Below, in pieces: positions 1 through 9,455 of a stretch of 64,000 nucleotides of DNA. The notes below the pieces were generated by a model. That model did no database searches and was not told the DNA's origin. It saw only the letters and a list, made by a program, of their open reading frames with translations. Position numbers and translations under genes: made by a program. The DNA lies in NCBI GenBank assembly GCA_963516675.1, contig CAUQBH010000002.1, forward strand, positions 147,427-211,426. Reading direction: 5' to 3'. The DNA is from JABCPE02 sp963516675 (lineage in GTDB: Bacteria > Bacteroidota > Bacteroidia > Flavobacteriales > Weeksellaceae). Every line of letters starts with the position of its first letter. Positions within the stretch are counted from its first letter, which is position 1.

Positions 1-1310
1 TAAGCTACAAAAATTATTTGTTCCTAAACCTAGTAGGAAGATATGAAATGGCATCTACTTTACCAGAAAACAATAGAAGTTATTTTTATCCTGGGGTAAG
101 TGGTTCATTCATTTTCTCGGATGCATTTAAGATTAATAAGGATATATTAAGTTATGGTAAAGTGCGTGCGGGGATTTCCAGAACGGCAAGAGATGCGGAT
201 CCTTATTTAGTTTTTCAAGCATATAGAAAAGCAGAGTATGGTGATGGATTTGTACCAGGGTTTAAATTTCCATATAATAATGATTTAGCAACTTTTGTAG
301 GATATACAGTAGCAAACACTTGGAATAATCCAGACTTAAAACCAGAATTTACAACGGAATACGAGGTAGGAACAGAGCTTCGTTTCTTGAAGAATAGAAT
401 TGGTTTAGAGTTCACATATTTTGAAAACAAGAATACAGATGGAATTATCCATCTTAGGATTTCTCCTGCATCAGGAGCTGTTGTATCTATAGAAAATACA
501 GGGAAAACTTCCTCTAAAGGTATAGAAGCAGGACTGAAAGTAACGCCAATCAAAACGAAGGATTTCAACTGGGAAGTTAATTTTAATTTCAGTAGAATCC
601 GCTCATTGGTGGAAGAAACACACCCTAAGACAGATAGAATATATATGGGAGGTTTCTCTGGAAACCCTGCTATCTATGCTGTAAAAGGTGAAAGATATGG
701 TTCTATCGTTGGTAGCGCTTACATGAGAGATGCGAATGGAAATATTTTGGTGGGAAGTAATGGTAAGCCAATGATCCAGAGTGGTCAAGTCCTAGGGCAT
801 GTAGAACCAGACTGGACAGGAAGTGTAGGAACATCCTTTAAGTATAAGGGAGTGTACCTTACCGCGCAACTGGACATTAGACAAGGGGGGTATTTGTTTA
901 ATGGAACAGAAGAATTGTTGGATTTCTATGGTGTATCTGCTAAGACATTAGAAAGAGAAAAAGGAACGATAGTTTTCCCTGGGGTAACATCTGCAGGAAC
1001 ACCAAATACAACAGCTATTGCGATAGATCGAAATTATTATGGTTCACTTCCAACAGAAGCTTATGTGTATAAAAATGACTGGGTAAAACTTCGTGAAATT
1101 AGCTTAGGGTATAGTTTCCGTCCAGTAGGATTTGATTTCATAAGAAGTATAGATGTGGGTGTATTTGGTAGAAATCTTTTCTTATGGACAAAGGTACCTC
1201 ACATAGACCCAGAATCAAGTTCTTTCGGGACAGGAAATGCACAAGGGGTTTCTCGTTTTGCATTCCCTTCGACGAGAAGCTTTGGTGTTAATTTAAAAGT
1301 TCAATTCTAA
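1..1310 (+). CDS. SusC/RagA-type TonB-dependent outer-membrane transporter, 3' part
   Basis: C-terminal part of a SusC-family TonB-dependent transporter. The frame is open from base 3, so the start, signal peptide, carboxypeptidase-like domain and plug lie outside the window. The roughly 435 residues present are beta-barrel: alternating aromatic and polar strands, the family-typical NPDLKPEFTTEYEVGTEL stretch, and a terminal phenylalanine (NLKVQF) as used for outer-membrane insertion. A SusD-like lipoprotein follows after 12 nt, so the two should form one SusCD importer. The substrate cannot be read from the window, because no glycoside hydrolase or peptidase is adjacent. Confidence 0.93.
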   Translation, partial: SYKNYLFLNLVGRYEMASTLPENNRSYFYPGVSGSFIFSDAFKINKDILSYGKVRAGISRTARDADPYLVFQAYRKAEYGDGFVPGFKFPYNNDLATFVGYTVANTWNNPDLKPEFTTEYEVGTELRFLKNRIGLEFTYFENKNTDGIIHLRISPASGAVVSIENTGKTSSKGIEAGLKVTPIKTKDFNWEVNFNFSRIRSLVEETHPKTDRIYMGGFSGNPAIYAVKGERYGSIVGSAYMRDANGNILVGSNGKPMIQSGQVLGHVEPDWTGSVGTSFKYKGVYLTAQLDIRQGGYLFNGTEELLDFYGVSAKTLEREKGTIVFPGVTSAGTPNTTAIAIDRNYYGSLPTEAYVYKNDWVKLREISLGYSFRPVGFDFIRSIDVGVFGRNLFLWTKVPHIDPESSSFGTGNAQGVSRFAFPSTRSFGVNLKVQF

Positions 1311-1322
1311 AAACTAAGAAAA

Positions 1323-2759
1323 ATGAAAAAAATTAGAAATAATATATCTAAATATGCTGTTCTTTTAGCTTTGACAGCAACGCCTTTAGTAATTACCTCT
1401 TGTAGACAGGAGTTGGATATTAATGTTGATCCTAATAATCCTTCACAAGCTTCTTTGTCAGGACTTCTTAGCGGCTCACAGGTTGGTTTTGCCTTTGCTC
1501 TTGGTGGTGAGGGAACTAGAATGCCAGCAAGTATCGTTCAGCATTATGCAGGACATAGAGCGCAGCCTCTTGACTATGCACAATATAGAATAACCTCATC
1601 AGCTACAGATGGAACATGGACAGCTCTTTACAATACACTAATGGATATGAAGGAATTGGAAAATAAAGCTGCAGCTTCTGGAAGTCAGGCATATGTAGGA
1701 GTTTCTAAGCTTCTTCAGGCTCATGCATTCAGTGTTGTTACAGATATGTTTGGAGATATTCCTTTTTCTGAGGCTTTACAGGGAAGGACTAATATTACTC
1801 CAGCTTATGATAAACAGGAAAATATCTATCCGGCACTTATTACCATGATAGATGAGGGGCTAGCAGCTCTCTCGGCAGGAACAGAAACTATTTCCGGAGA
1901 TGTAGTCTATGGAGGAGATGTGGCAAAATGGAAAAAATATGGAAATTCACTAAAACTGCGATTATTAAATCATTTAAGCAGCAGACAACCCAATGCAGCA
2001 GCGAATTTCTTGGCTTCTAATCCGAGTCTTATAGAAACTAGTGTGGATGATGCAAAGGTTGTTTTTGGCTCTGTAGCTGCTAATGCCAATCCTATCTATC
2101 AGTTTGATGTGCTTTCTGGAAGAAGTGACCAAGCAGTATCCAGTACTATTGTAGATAAGATGAAAGCCTTGTCAGACCCTAGGGTAGGTGTTTATTTTGA
2201 GCCTGTTGCTAATAATGTTTTAGGATTAAAAGGACAGTATTTGGGTAATGCACCAGGAAATGATGAGGAAGACTCTAAAAAGAATAGATATTCCCGCGTA
2301 GGAAGCGCTTATGCATCTATAAAAGCTCCTGTGGTTTTGATGAGTGCAGCAGAGGTTAATTTCATCAAAGCAGAAGTGTATTACAGAGCATCTGATTCAA
2401 GAGCACAAGCGGCGTATCAAGCAGCGATTACACAGGATTTCGCGGCATTAGGTTTATCTTCTTCTGCAGCAGCATATTTAGCAAATGTGAATGTGGCTTA
2501 TAATGGGACTTTACAGAGAATCATGGAGCAAAAATGGATTACCATGTTCCAGGCATCTTATGAGTCTTGGGTAGATTGGAGAAGAACAGGCTATCCTGCT
2601 CTCACACCAGCAGCGAATAACACTACATCTAATGTAATCCCGAGAAACCTGCCATATCCAGATGTGGAAATCAATTCAAACCGTGCCAACTTAGTAGCAG
2701 GCCCAGGAATTCCGATTCCATACACAGGGTTGAGCAATAGAGTTTGGTGGGATAACTAA
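1323..2759 (+). CDS. SusD/RagB-like nutrient-binding outer-membrane lipoprotein
   Basis: Surface lipoprotein that caps the SusC barrel and captures ligand. The N-terminus is a lipoprotein signal peptide with lipobox ITSC (Cys27), followed by LDINVDPNNPSQAS, the typical beginning of the SusD-like_2 family. The all-alpha TPR-like fold is suggested by repeated amphipathic helices, and 478 residues is usual for the family. The ATG lies 12 nt after the SusC stop, so it is co-transcribed with the transporter. A terminator-like hairpin follows the stop, ending the unit here. The ligand is unknown; this SusD subfamily accompanies both glycan and peptide importers. Confidence 0.93.
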   Translation: MKKIRNNISKYAVLLALTATPLVITSCRQELDINVDPNNPSQASLSGLLSGSQVGFAFALGGEGTRMPASIVQHYAGHRAQPLDYAQYRITSSATDGTWTALYNTLMDMKELENKAAASGSQAYVGVSKLLQAHAFSVVTDMFGDIPFSEALQGRTNITPAYDKQENIYPALITMIDEGLAALSAGTETISGDVVYGGDVAKWKKYGNSLKLRLLNHLSSRQPNAAANFLASNPSLIETSVDDAKVVFGSVAANANPIYQFDVLSGRSDQAVSSTIVDKMKALSDPRVGVYFEPVANNVLGLKGQYLGNAPGNDEEDSKKNRYSRVGSAYASIKAPVVLMSAAEVNFIKAEVYYRASDSRAQAAYQAAITQDFAALGLSSSAAAYLANVNVAYNGTLQRIMEQKWITMFQASYESWVDWRRTGYPALTPAANNTTSNVIPRNLPYPDVEINSNRANLVAGPGIPIPYTGLSNRVWWDN

Positions 2760-2791
2760 TAACCTCTTCATTTTTTAACTAATTTTTTATA

Positions 2792-2830
2792 AAGGGAATC
2801 TCTTTTTCAGGGATTTCTTTTATATTTTTT
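2792..2830 (+). terminator. Rho-independent terminator after susD-like gene
   Basis: Imperfect hairpin (AAAGGGA-A-TCTC, loop TTTTTCA, GGGA-TTTCTTT with G-U pairs and one bulged A) running into a T-rich stretch. It lies between the SusCD unit and argS. Confidence 0.5.
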
Positions 2831-2837
2831 ATCTTTG
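2830..2837 (+). promoter_or_regulatory. argS promoter, -7 box
   Basis: TATCTTTG matches the Bacteroidota TAnnTTTG -7 consensus, 17 nt before the argS ATG. No clear TTTG -33 box is visible; the upstream position is occupied by the preceding terminator. Confidence 0.6.
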
Positions 2838-2854
2838 CGATTATTTTATTCATT

Positions 2855-4615
2855 ATGGTTAGAGAGATTTTACTTGAAAAAATACAGAAAGTTTTAGCAG
2901 AGAGTTTTGGTTTGGCGGATTTCGTTCCTGAAATTCAGCAGACAAAACCTGATTTTGAAGGAGATTTTACTGTCGTCACTTTTCCTTTGGTTAAAGTTTT
3001 GAAGAAAAGCCCAGATATCATCGCGACAGAGCTTGGAGATAAGATACTTTCGGAGGTGGATTTTGTGGAAAATTATAACATTGTGAAAGGTTTTCTTAAC
3101 CTAAAATTAAAGGACAATGTTTTCCTGCAAAGTTTTAAAAATCTTTCAGAAAATTTAGAGAAAATCACGCCTAAGAATGAAACTATTATGGTGGAATATT
3201 CTTCACCAAATACCAACAAGCCTCTGCATTTGGGACATATTAGAAATAATCTTTTAGGTTTTTCTATTGCTAATATTTTGAAAGAAGAGGGCTACAATGT
3301 CATTAAAACCCAAATCATCAACGATAGAGGAATCCACATTTGTAAATCTATGCTGGCGTGGGAAAAATTTGGGAATGGAGCAACACCAGAATCTACCCAA
3401 ACCAAAGGCGACAAGCTGGTAGGAAACTACTATGTGGAATTTGACAAGCATTACAAAGCAGAAATAGCCCAGCTGAAAGAACAAGGCATGGACGAAGAAA
3501 CGGCTAAAAAACAAGCGCCGTCTATTTTAGAGGCTCAAAAAATGCTTTTGGACTGGGAAAATGGCGATGAAAAAGTAAGAAACCTTTGGGAGAAAATGAA
3601 CGCTTGGGTTTATGCAGGATTTGCGGAAACTTATAAGCGCCTTGGAGTAGATTTTGACCAAGTTCAATACGAAAGCCAAACTTACCTTTTGGGTAAAGAT
3701 TTGATAAAAGAAGGGCTGGACAAAGGCGTTTTCTTCACCAAAGAAGATGGCTCTGTATGGTGCGACCTTACCGATGAAGGTTTGGATGAAAAACTTCTCC
3801 TTCGTGGGGATGGCACTTCTGTCTATATAACGCAGGATTTGGGAACTGCCGTGGGGCGTTTCGCGGATAATGATATACAGAGACTTATCTACACGGTGGG
3901 AAATGAGCAGGATTATCATTTTCAGGTTTTGTTTAAAATCCTTAAAAAACTCGGTTACAGCTGGGCGGAGCACCTTTACCATCTATCCTACGGAATGGTG
4001 GAACTTCCTAACGGGAAGATGAAATCTCGTGAAGGAACGGTGGTAGATGCCGATGACCTGATGCAGGAAATGTATCTTACGGCGAAAGAAAAAGCGCAGG
4101 AACTAGGAAAACTGGAAGCACTGACCGAAGAGGAAAAAGAAAAATCTTATGAAATCGTAGGTCTTGGAGCGTTGAAATATTTTATGCTGAAAGTAGATCC
4201 GAAGAAAAAAATGCTTTTCAATCCAGAGGAAAGTGTGGATTTCAATGGGAATACAGGGCCTTTCATTCAGTATGCTTATGCTAGAATTCAGTCTTTGCTG
4301 AAAAGAGCCGAAGGAACGGATTTCAATTTCTCTGAAAACATCGCCCTTAGTGAGAACGAGAAAGAACTCATCATAGCCCTTAGCGAATACAAGGAAACTG
4401 TAAGCAAAGCGGCGGCGGCGCTCAGCCCTGCTCATTTGGCTAATTATGTTTATGAAGTGGTAAAACTCTACAATGCTTTTTACCAAAATAATCCAATCTT
4501 GAACAACGAAAACGAAGATGTGAAGAAATTCCGACTATATCTGTCCCAACTTACAGGCGTGGTGATTAGAAAGTCTTTACATCTGCTCGGAATAGGCGTA
4601 GTGGATAGAATGTAA
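2855..4615 (+). CDS. argS: arginyl-tRNA synthetase
   Basis: Class I aminoacyl-tRNA synthetase that charges tRNA-Arg in the cytoplasm. Domains in order: ArgRS N-terminal additional domain (about residues 1-85), Rossmann catalytic core with the HIGH-equivalent HLGH at 125-128 preceded by SSPNTNKPL, a KMSKS-equivalent KMKS at 388-391 in GKMKSREGTVV, and a DALR anticodon-binding domain from about 465. The length (586 aa) is normal. It has its own TAnnTTTG promoter and is followed after 8 nt by a small lipoprotein gene that may share its transcript. Confidence 0.98.
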   Translation: MVREILLEKIQKVLAESFGLADFVPEIQQTKPDFEGDFTVVTFPLVKVLKKSPDIIATELGDKILSEVDFVENYNIVKGFLNLKLKDNVFLQSFKNLSENLEKITPKNETIMVEYSSPNTNKPLHLGHIRNNLLGFSIANILKEEGYNVIKTQIINDRGIHICKSMLAWEKFGNGATPESTQTKGDKLVGNYYVEFDKHYKAEIAQLKEQGMDEETAKKQAPSILEAQKMLLDWENGDEKVRNLWEKMNAWVYAGFAETYKRLGVDFDQVQYESQTYLLGKDLIKEGLDKGVFFTKEDGSVWCDLTDEGLDEKLLLRGDGTSVYITQDLGTAVGRFADNDIQRLIYTVGNEQDYHFQVLFKILKKLGYSWAEHLYHLSYGMVELPNGKMKSREGTVVDADDLMQEMYLTAKEKAQELGKLEALTEEEKEKSYEIVGLGALKYFMLKVDPKKKMLFNPEESVDFNGNTGPFIQYAYARIQSLLKRAEGTDFNFSENIALSENEKELIIALSEYKETVSKAAAALSPAHLANYVYEVVKLYNAFYQNNPILNNENEDVKKFRLYLSQLTGVVIRKSLHLLGIGVVDRM

Positions 4616-4623
4616 ATGAAATT

Positions 4624-5148
4624 ATGAAAAAAAGTATAATTTTCTTTGTAATGCTTATTCTTTCTTCATGTGGAGGAATAAACAAACTGAAGGTAAAAGA
4701 TATAAATACAGAAAATTCTGATATTAGTGGAATTTATGAAAATACAGAACAAAAAGACAATATTCTTAAACTTTTAGATAGAAAATTATTAAAAGATACT
4801 CTTACACTTGATAAAATGGAAGGGTATGATAAATTTTCTATTTTGGTGAAAGATGATAAGAATCTGCAGATAGAGATTATACGAAATGATAATTCTAAAA
4901 TTACAAGACAGTATAAGTATAGAAAAAAGAATAATATATATCTTCTAAAAAACCAAAATGTAAAACCAGATCTTATTCCTTATGTATTAGGAGTTTTTAA
5001 TGTTAAAAAACTTCATTTGTATAAAAATCAGGATAATGGTTTGGGTATTGTAGAATCTACATCACGAAGAGGAGCGGTATTTCTTTTGTTATATTTTACA
5101 TGGACAAAGAGTTATTATGAATATTACACATATCAAAGGTTAGAGTAA
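4624..5148 (+). CDS. hypothetical lipoprotein
   Basis: Unrecognised 174-residue protein. The N-terminus MKKSIIFFVMLILSSCGG is a lipoprotein signal peptide with lipobox LSSC (Cys16), so it is probably anchored in the inner or outer membrane. The rest is Lys-, Asp- and Asn-rich, with alternating beta-type segments and no catalytic motif that I recognise. The C-terminal part contains a hydrophobic stretch (GAVFLLLYFTW) that could be a buried strand or a weak membrane segment. It begins 8 nt after argS and ends before a strong bidirectional terminator, so co-transcription with argS is likely. Its base composition is more AT-rich than argS. Confidence 0.75.
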   Translation: MKKSIIFFVMLILSSCGGINKLKVKDINTENSDISGIYENTEQKDNILKLLDRKLLKDTLTLDKMEGYDKFSILVKDDKNLQIEIIRNDNSKITRQYKYRKKNNIYLLKNQNVKPDLIPYVLGVFNVKKLHLYKNQDNGLGIVESTSRRGAVFLLLYFTWTKSYYEYYTYQRLE

Positions 5149-5168
5149 TTTATAAATAAGTAAAAAAT

Positions 5169-5197
5169 AAAAATCCCTCATTTAGGAGGGGTTTTTT
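5169..5197. terminator. bidirectional terminator between lipoprotein gene and rfbA operon
   Basis: AAAAATCCCTC, loop ATTTA(G), GGAGGGGTTTTTT: an 11-bp stem with A-tract and T-tract on opposite sides. It can terminate both the argS unit (plus) and the 11-gene glycan operon (minus). Confidence 0.85.
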
Positions 5198-5211
5198 GTT
5201 GAGGTTTTATA

Positions 5212-6072
5212 TTATTTTATAAGCTTTTTAAGATAATCGCCATAACCGCTTTTTCCGTATTTTTCGGCAGATTTCAGGAGCTGTTCTTTGTTGATAAATC
5301 CTTTTTTGTAGGCAATCTCTTCAATGCAGGAGATTTTCACGCCTTGTCTTTTTTCAAGAACTTTCACGAATTCAGATGCCTCGTGAAGGGAATCAAAAGT
5401 CCCTGTATCCAGCCAAGCTGTTCCTCGGCTCATCACACCTACTTCTAATTGACCTTTTTCAAGATAAATTTTATTGATATCGGTAATTTCTAATTCTCCT
5501 CTCGCCGAAGGTTTTAGGTTTTTAGCATATTCCACCACAGAATTGTCGTAGAAATAAAGACCAGGCACGGCGTAGTTGGACTTCGGTACGGCAGGTTTTT
5601 CTTCTATGGAAACAGCTTTTTGGTGTTCATCAAACTCTACTACACCATATCTTTCAGGGTCGGAAACAGGGTAGGCAAATACACAGCCGCCTTTCACTTG
5701 GGTTTTGCTTTCCAATAGCTGAGGAAGACCAGAGCCGTAGAAAATATTATCGCCTAAAACCAGCGCCACAGAGTCTGTTCCGATGAACTCCTCTCCTAAA
5801 ATAAATGCCTGAGCCAGCCCATCTGGAGAAGGCTGAACTTTGTATTCAAACTTACACCCGATTTGCGAGCCGTCTCCCAATAGTTTTTTGAAAGCCTCTT
5901 GGTCGTGCGGCGTAGTGATGATGAGTATCTCCCGAATCCCCGCCAATAGAAGGGTAGAAATAGGGAAATAAATCATAGGTTTGTCATATACGGGCATTAA
6001 CTGCTTACTTACTGCGATGGTGAGCGGGTAGAGCCTTGTCCCAGAACCTCCCGCGAGAATTATTCCTTTCAT
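5212..6072 (-). CDS. rfbA: glucose-1-phosphate thymidylyltransferase
   Basis: RmlA/RfbA makes dTDP-glucose from glucose-1-phosphate and dTTP, the first step of the dTDP-sugar branch. The nucleotide-binding signature GGSGTRL is at residues 8-14, with conserved SKQLMPVYDKPM immediately after. The metal-binding LGDN, EEKP and the sugar-binding WLDTGT segment are also present. The length (286 aa) is the family norm, close to 290. It is the last gene of the glycan operon, 12 nt after the GT-C-like gene, and ends at a bidirectional terminator. rfbB lies upstream in the same operon; rmlC and rmlD are not present. Confidence 0.97.
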   Translation of the reverse strand: MKGIILAGGSGTRLYPLTIAVSKQLMPVYDKPMIYFPISTLLLAGIREILIITTPHDQEAFKKLLGDGSQIGCKFEYKVQPSPDGLAQAFILGEEFIGTDSVALVLGDNIFYGSGLPQLLESKTQVKGGCVFAYPVSDPERYGVVEFDEHQKAVSIEEKPAVPKSNYAVPGLYFYDNSVVEYAKNLKPSARGELEITDINKIYLEKGQLEVGVMSRGTAWLDTGTFDSLHEASEFVKVLEKRQGVKISCIEEIAYKKGFINKEQLLKSAEKYGKSGYGDYLKKLIK

Positions 6073-6084
6073 TGTGTAGTTTTA

Positions 6085-7677
6085 TTATTTTAAAAACTTA
6101 TTATAATCATTTTTATTTTTCACCAAATGTAAAGAATTGTTGGCATAATCAAAGACATAAAAAGGAAAATTTATTTTGTCCTTATCTAAAATAAAGCCTG
6201 TTTCGGTTTCTTTGATTTCTGTACGAGGTCTATTGTTCAGTTTTTTCCCGAAAATAGAATACAAATAGGTGTCTTTGGTGCTGATGAGATGTATGTTTGC
6301 AGGGTTTATGCCCGCATCGGGTGCATACATATTCAGTGCAGATGTCACTTCATAAGAGGCTTCTAATGTGGTTTCATCAGTGATGAATTTGTTATTTTCC
6401 TCATTATTTTTTATGATAATTATTTTTTCATCTTTTATATCCTTAGGAAGCTGAGAAGCCAGATTTTTGATAAGGTTTTTATTATAATTGCTGGCGTATA
6501 TCCAAGAGTTTTTTTCGGATATTACACAAATAAAGTTGATGGATAAAAATAAAAATAATAAGGTTTTCAGCAGGTTTTGATAACTTTTCTTTTTTGCAGA
6601 AGCCAAACCATTGTAAATTAAATATCCTAAAAGCAAAGAAGAAGAAATTTTGACCCAAAGTAAAATTCTGTTCTCAAAACCGAATGCAATAGGAGGGTAT
6701 CGGGAGATAAAGAAAACAGCAATGGTCATCAAAAAAATGCCGAGAAATACTATGAAATAGCGCTTTGGTATGGTTTTGTCAAATTTACAGAAAATAGAAA
6801 CCATTCCCGAAATAACCAAGCCGAGTGCTAATAAAATATAATCAAATCCAGAATAATCAGCAATGGCGAAAATGCTTTGTTTAGCAATGTATGCAAAGTC
6901 AAGGATGAATAATTTAAAGAAAGAAAAAATTAAAACCAAACTATGCGAAATGCTGAAACTAACCTTAGAAGATGCATAATCAAAATGTTCAGGATAGATA
7001 ATTTTTACTAAAAAATATTTGTAAAACACAGCGATGAATAATCCCAAACCTATGGAAAGACATAGTTTTAGCAGGATTTTTTCTCTGTTTGTAATTACTA
7101 AAATAAATATAGATAAAGGGATTAAAAATAAATGTAACTCTTGGAATAGCAGTGAAATTCCCAATAATATTCCAGACATCAAATAATAAATCAAATTATC
7201 TTTTGATGATAGGCATAATATACTTTGGAAATACCATATGTATATCAAATAAGCCCCACACATCACAAAAGAGAATAAATTAGATGAAGATAAAGGAAAT
7301 ACAGTGACCAATATACATGCTAATAGTGTAAAAGTGCTATATTCACTAAAAAACTTATCTAAAATTAATTTTAATAGCCATGCAGCGATGGGAAATAGAA
7401 AATTGTGAATGAAAAACAAAGGTGTCCAAAATCCCCCTAAATAAGTTGCGAATGTTATCACAATAGGAGAAATTGGGCGTGTATGTCTGTTAGGGTCGGA
7501 GGTGTATAGATTATAAACTTCTGATATACTGTATTTTCCTTCCTGATATTGGTATAATATTTCTAAATGATTTAGGTCATCAGATAGTATAGCATTATCC
7601 CCAAGTAAGACAAATGCCCCTTGTAATAAGATAAAAAATAATGCAGTTAATAAAAAAATAGTTTTTTCTATTTTCAT
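6085..7677 (-). CDS. multi-pass membrane protein, probable GT-C-fold glycosyltransferase
   Basis: A 530-residue integral inner-membrane protein with roughly ten or more hydrophobic helices in the first 390 residues and a soluble C-terminal domain of about 140 residues. After TM1 there is an acidic SDDLNH segment and, further along the first loop, NRHTRPISP. A DD pair followed by an R-P motif in the first extracytoplasmic loop resembles GtrII-type GT-C enzymes that use polyprenyl-phosphate sugars. This assignment is by motif and context only. Its start overlaps the aminotransferase stop by 4 nt (ATGA), indicating translational coupling. It could instead be a polymerase or another glycan membrane protein. 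Confidence 0.6.
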   Translation of the reverse strand: MKIEKTIFLLTALFFILLQGAFVLLGDNAILSDDLNHLEILYQYQEGKYSISEVYNLYTSDPNRHTRPISPIVITFATYLGGFWTPLFFIHNFLFPIAAWLLKLILDKFFSEYSTFTLLACILVTVFPLSSSNLFSFVMCGAYLIYIWYFQSILCLSSKDNLIYYLMSGILLGISLLFQELHLFLIPLSIFILVITNREKILLKLCLSIGLGLFIAVFYKYFLVKIIYPEHFDYASSKVSFSISHSLVLIFSFFKLFILDFAYIAKQSIFAIADYSGFDYILLALGLVISGMVSIFCKFDKTIPKRYFIVFLGIFLMTIAVFFISRYPPIAFGFENRILLWVKISSSLLLGYLIYNGLASAKKKSYQNLLKTLLFLFLSINFICVISEKNSWIYASNYNKNLIKNLASQLPKDIKDEKIIIIKNNEENNKFITDETTLEASYEVTSALNMYAPDAGINPANIHLISTKDTYLYSIFGKKLNNRPRTEIKETETGFILDKDKINFPFYVFDYANNSLHLVKNKNDYNKFLK

Positions 7678-8816
7678 AATTCTTTTATTGTGTTGATGAT
7701 GTATTCCACCTGTTCATCGGTAAGCTCGTAGAACAGAGGTAGCCTCACAAGACAGTCAGAAAACATGTCTGAGTTCGGGAGCTCACTTTTTCGGGTAGAA
7801 TATTTTTCATAATAAGAACTCTTGTGCAGTGAAAGATAGTGGAAAACGGATAGAATTCCTTTGTCTTTCAGATGTTGGATGAATTTGGTTCTGTCATCTA
7901 CATTATCACAAACGAGATAAAACATATGGGCGTTGTTGGTCGCATATTCTGGAACAAGAGGAAGTTTAGGTTTTTTAATAGAAACAGGTTCAAAGCTAGA
8001 AAGCCCTTCATAATAACGATTCCAAATTTTGATTCTTTTGTCCTGAATATCTCTCATGTTTTCTATCTGAGCCCAAAGAAAAGCAGAGATAATTTCGCTT
8101 GGCAGGAAAGAAGAGCCTGTGTCTACCCAGCTGTATTTATCTACTTCGCCTCTGAAAAACTGCGAACGGTTTGTTCCTTTTTCCCAAATGATTTCGGCTC
8201 TTTGAATAAAGCGGTCATCGTTGATACAGAGCATACCGCCTTCACCTGAGATAATATTTTTGGTTTCATGAAACGAGAAAGCAGAAAGATGCCCAATGCT
8301 TCCCAACGCTTTTTTTGTTCCATCTTTGGAAATATAGTAGCTGTCAATGGCTTGTGCAGCATCTTCTATTACGATGATTCCGTGTTTGTTAGCAATGGAC
8401 ATTATTTTATCCATATCACACGCTACACCAGCGTAATGAACCACTACGATTGCCTTGGTTTTTTCTGTGATTAAAGCTTCTATCTGATCAGCATCTATAT
8501 TTGGATTGTCAGAATAAGAATCTGCAAAAACGATATCAGCACCTTGTCTTACAAATGCCAGCGCTGTGGATACAAATGTAAAACTAGGAACAATGACCTC
8601 ATCACCTTCCTTGATATCCGCTAAAATAGCAGCCATTTCCAATGCATCTGTGCAGGAAGTGGTAAGCAGAGTTTTTTTGAAGCCAAATTCTTTTTCAAAA
8701 AAATCTTGACATTTTTTTGTGAAGAGTCCATTTCCAGAGATTTTCCCTGATTTTACGGCATCTTCTATATATTGCATTTCTTTACCAGTAAGGTAAGGTT
8801 TGTTAAATGGTATCAT
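7674..8816 (-). CDS. DegT/DnrJ/EryC1-family sugar aminotransferase, WecE/RffA-like
   Basis: PLP enzyme expected to aminate C4 of dTDP-4-keto-6-deoxyglucose, giving dTDP-4-amino-4,6-dideoxygalactose. The WecE-type start IPFNKPYLTGKEMQYI, the SCTDALEMAA cofactor-binding segment, the aspartate in VIEDAAQA and the Schiff-base lysine K186 in SAFSFHETKNI followed by GEGGML are all visible. The length (380 aa) matches the family. It sits 6 nt after the acyltransferase gene and overlaps the GT-C-like gene by 4 nt. RfbA and RfbB in the same operon supply its substrate. The exact sugar stereochemistry is inference from similarity to WecE. Confidence 0.88.
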   Translation of the reverse strand: MIPFNKPYLTGKEMQYIEDAVKSGKISGNGLFTKKCQDFFEKEFGFKKTLLTTSCTDALEMAAILADIKEGDEVIVPSFTFVSTALAFVRQGADIVFADSYSDNPNIDADQIEALITEKTKAIVVVHYAGVACDMDKIMSIANKHGIIVIEDAAQAIDSYYISKDGTKKALGSIGHLSAFSFHETKNIISGEGGMLCINDDRFIQRAEIIWEKGTNRSQFFRGEVDKYSWVDTGSSFLPSEIISAFLWAQIENMRDIQDKRIKIWNRYYEGLSSFEPVSIKKPKLPLVPEYATNNAHMFYLVCDNVDDRTKFIQHLKDKGILSVFHYLSLHKSSYYEKYSTRKSELPNSDMFSDCLVRLPLFYELTDEQVEYIINTIKEL

Positions 8817-8822
8817 GATAAA

Positions 8823-9455
8823 TTATTTTACAAATCTTGCAGGATTTCCTACATATAGTCCTTTTTCTTCGATATTTTTTATTACAACTGTCCCGCCTCC
8901 TGTTCTTGTTCCTTTAGTGATAGATATATTGTCTATTATTATAGAATTTATGCCTATTATACATTGTTCTTTTATGTTCACAAATCCCGCCATAGATACG
9001 CATGGAGAGATAAAGGTATGAGTACCCACTGTGGTGTCATGAGCAATACTGCTGGAAATGTTAATCAAAACATTATTTCCTATTTTTACATTTTGGTCAA
9101 TTACGCATCTTGGATAGATGACCGTTCCAGCTCCTATTTCAGCGGAAGGATCTACATAACACGAGGAATGAATGAACTTATAGAAAGGAATATCATTATG
9201 ATATTTTTCAAATAGCATCTTTCTGGTATTCATGTGGTTATATCCCACACCTATCAGCAATTCATCAAAACTATTTTTCGAATATTCGTCTAAAATATCA
9301 TTAGTCCCACCAATAACAGGAATAGAGTCAATGATAGTCCCTTTTGGCTGGAAATCATCAAAAAAAGCAACTACTTTATCCTCTGTATCCGTGTGTATAT
9401 GATGGGCTATCTGCTGTCCTAAGTGTGCAGAACCTATTATTGCTATTCGTTTCAT
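8823..9455 (-). CDS. NeuD/PglD-family sugar O/N-acyltransferase
   Basis: Left-handed beta-helix acyltransferase. An N-terminal Rossmann-like nucleotide-sugar domain (IAIIGSAHLGQQIA, about residues 1-80) is followed by hexapeptide repeats from about 95 onward (PSAEIGAGTVIYP, DQNVKIGNNVLI), with a probable catalytic histidine in SIAHDTTVG and a C-terminal GNPARFVK. In the PglD and NeuD families such enzymes acetylate an amino group of a nucleotide-activated sugar. Placed next to a 4-aminotransferase, N-acylation of the new amine is the natural role. The gene overlaps the HAD gene by 4 nt and precedes the aminotransferase by 6 nt. Confidence 0.85.
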   Translation of the reverse strand: MKRIAIIGSAHLGQQIAHHIHTDTEDKVVAFFDDFQPKGTIIDSIPVIGGTNDILDEYSKNSFDELLIGVGYNHMNTRKMLFEKYHNDIPFYKFIHSSCYVDPSAEIGAGTVIYPRCVIDQNVKIGNNVLINISSSIAHDTTVGTHTFISPCVSMAGFVNIKEQCIIGINSIIIDNISITKGTRTGGGTVVIKNIEEKGLYVGNPARFVK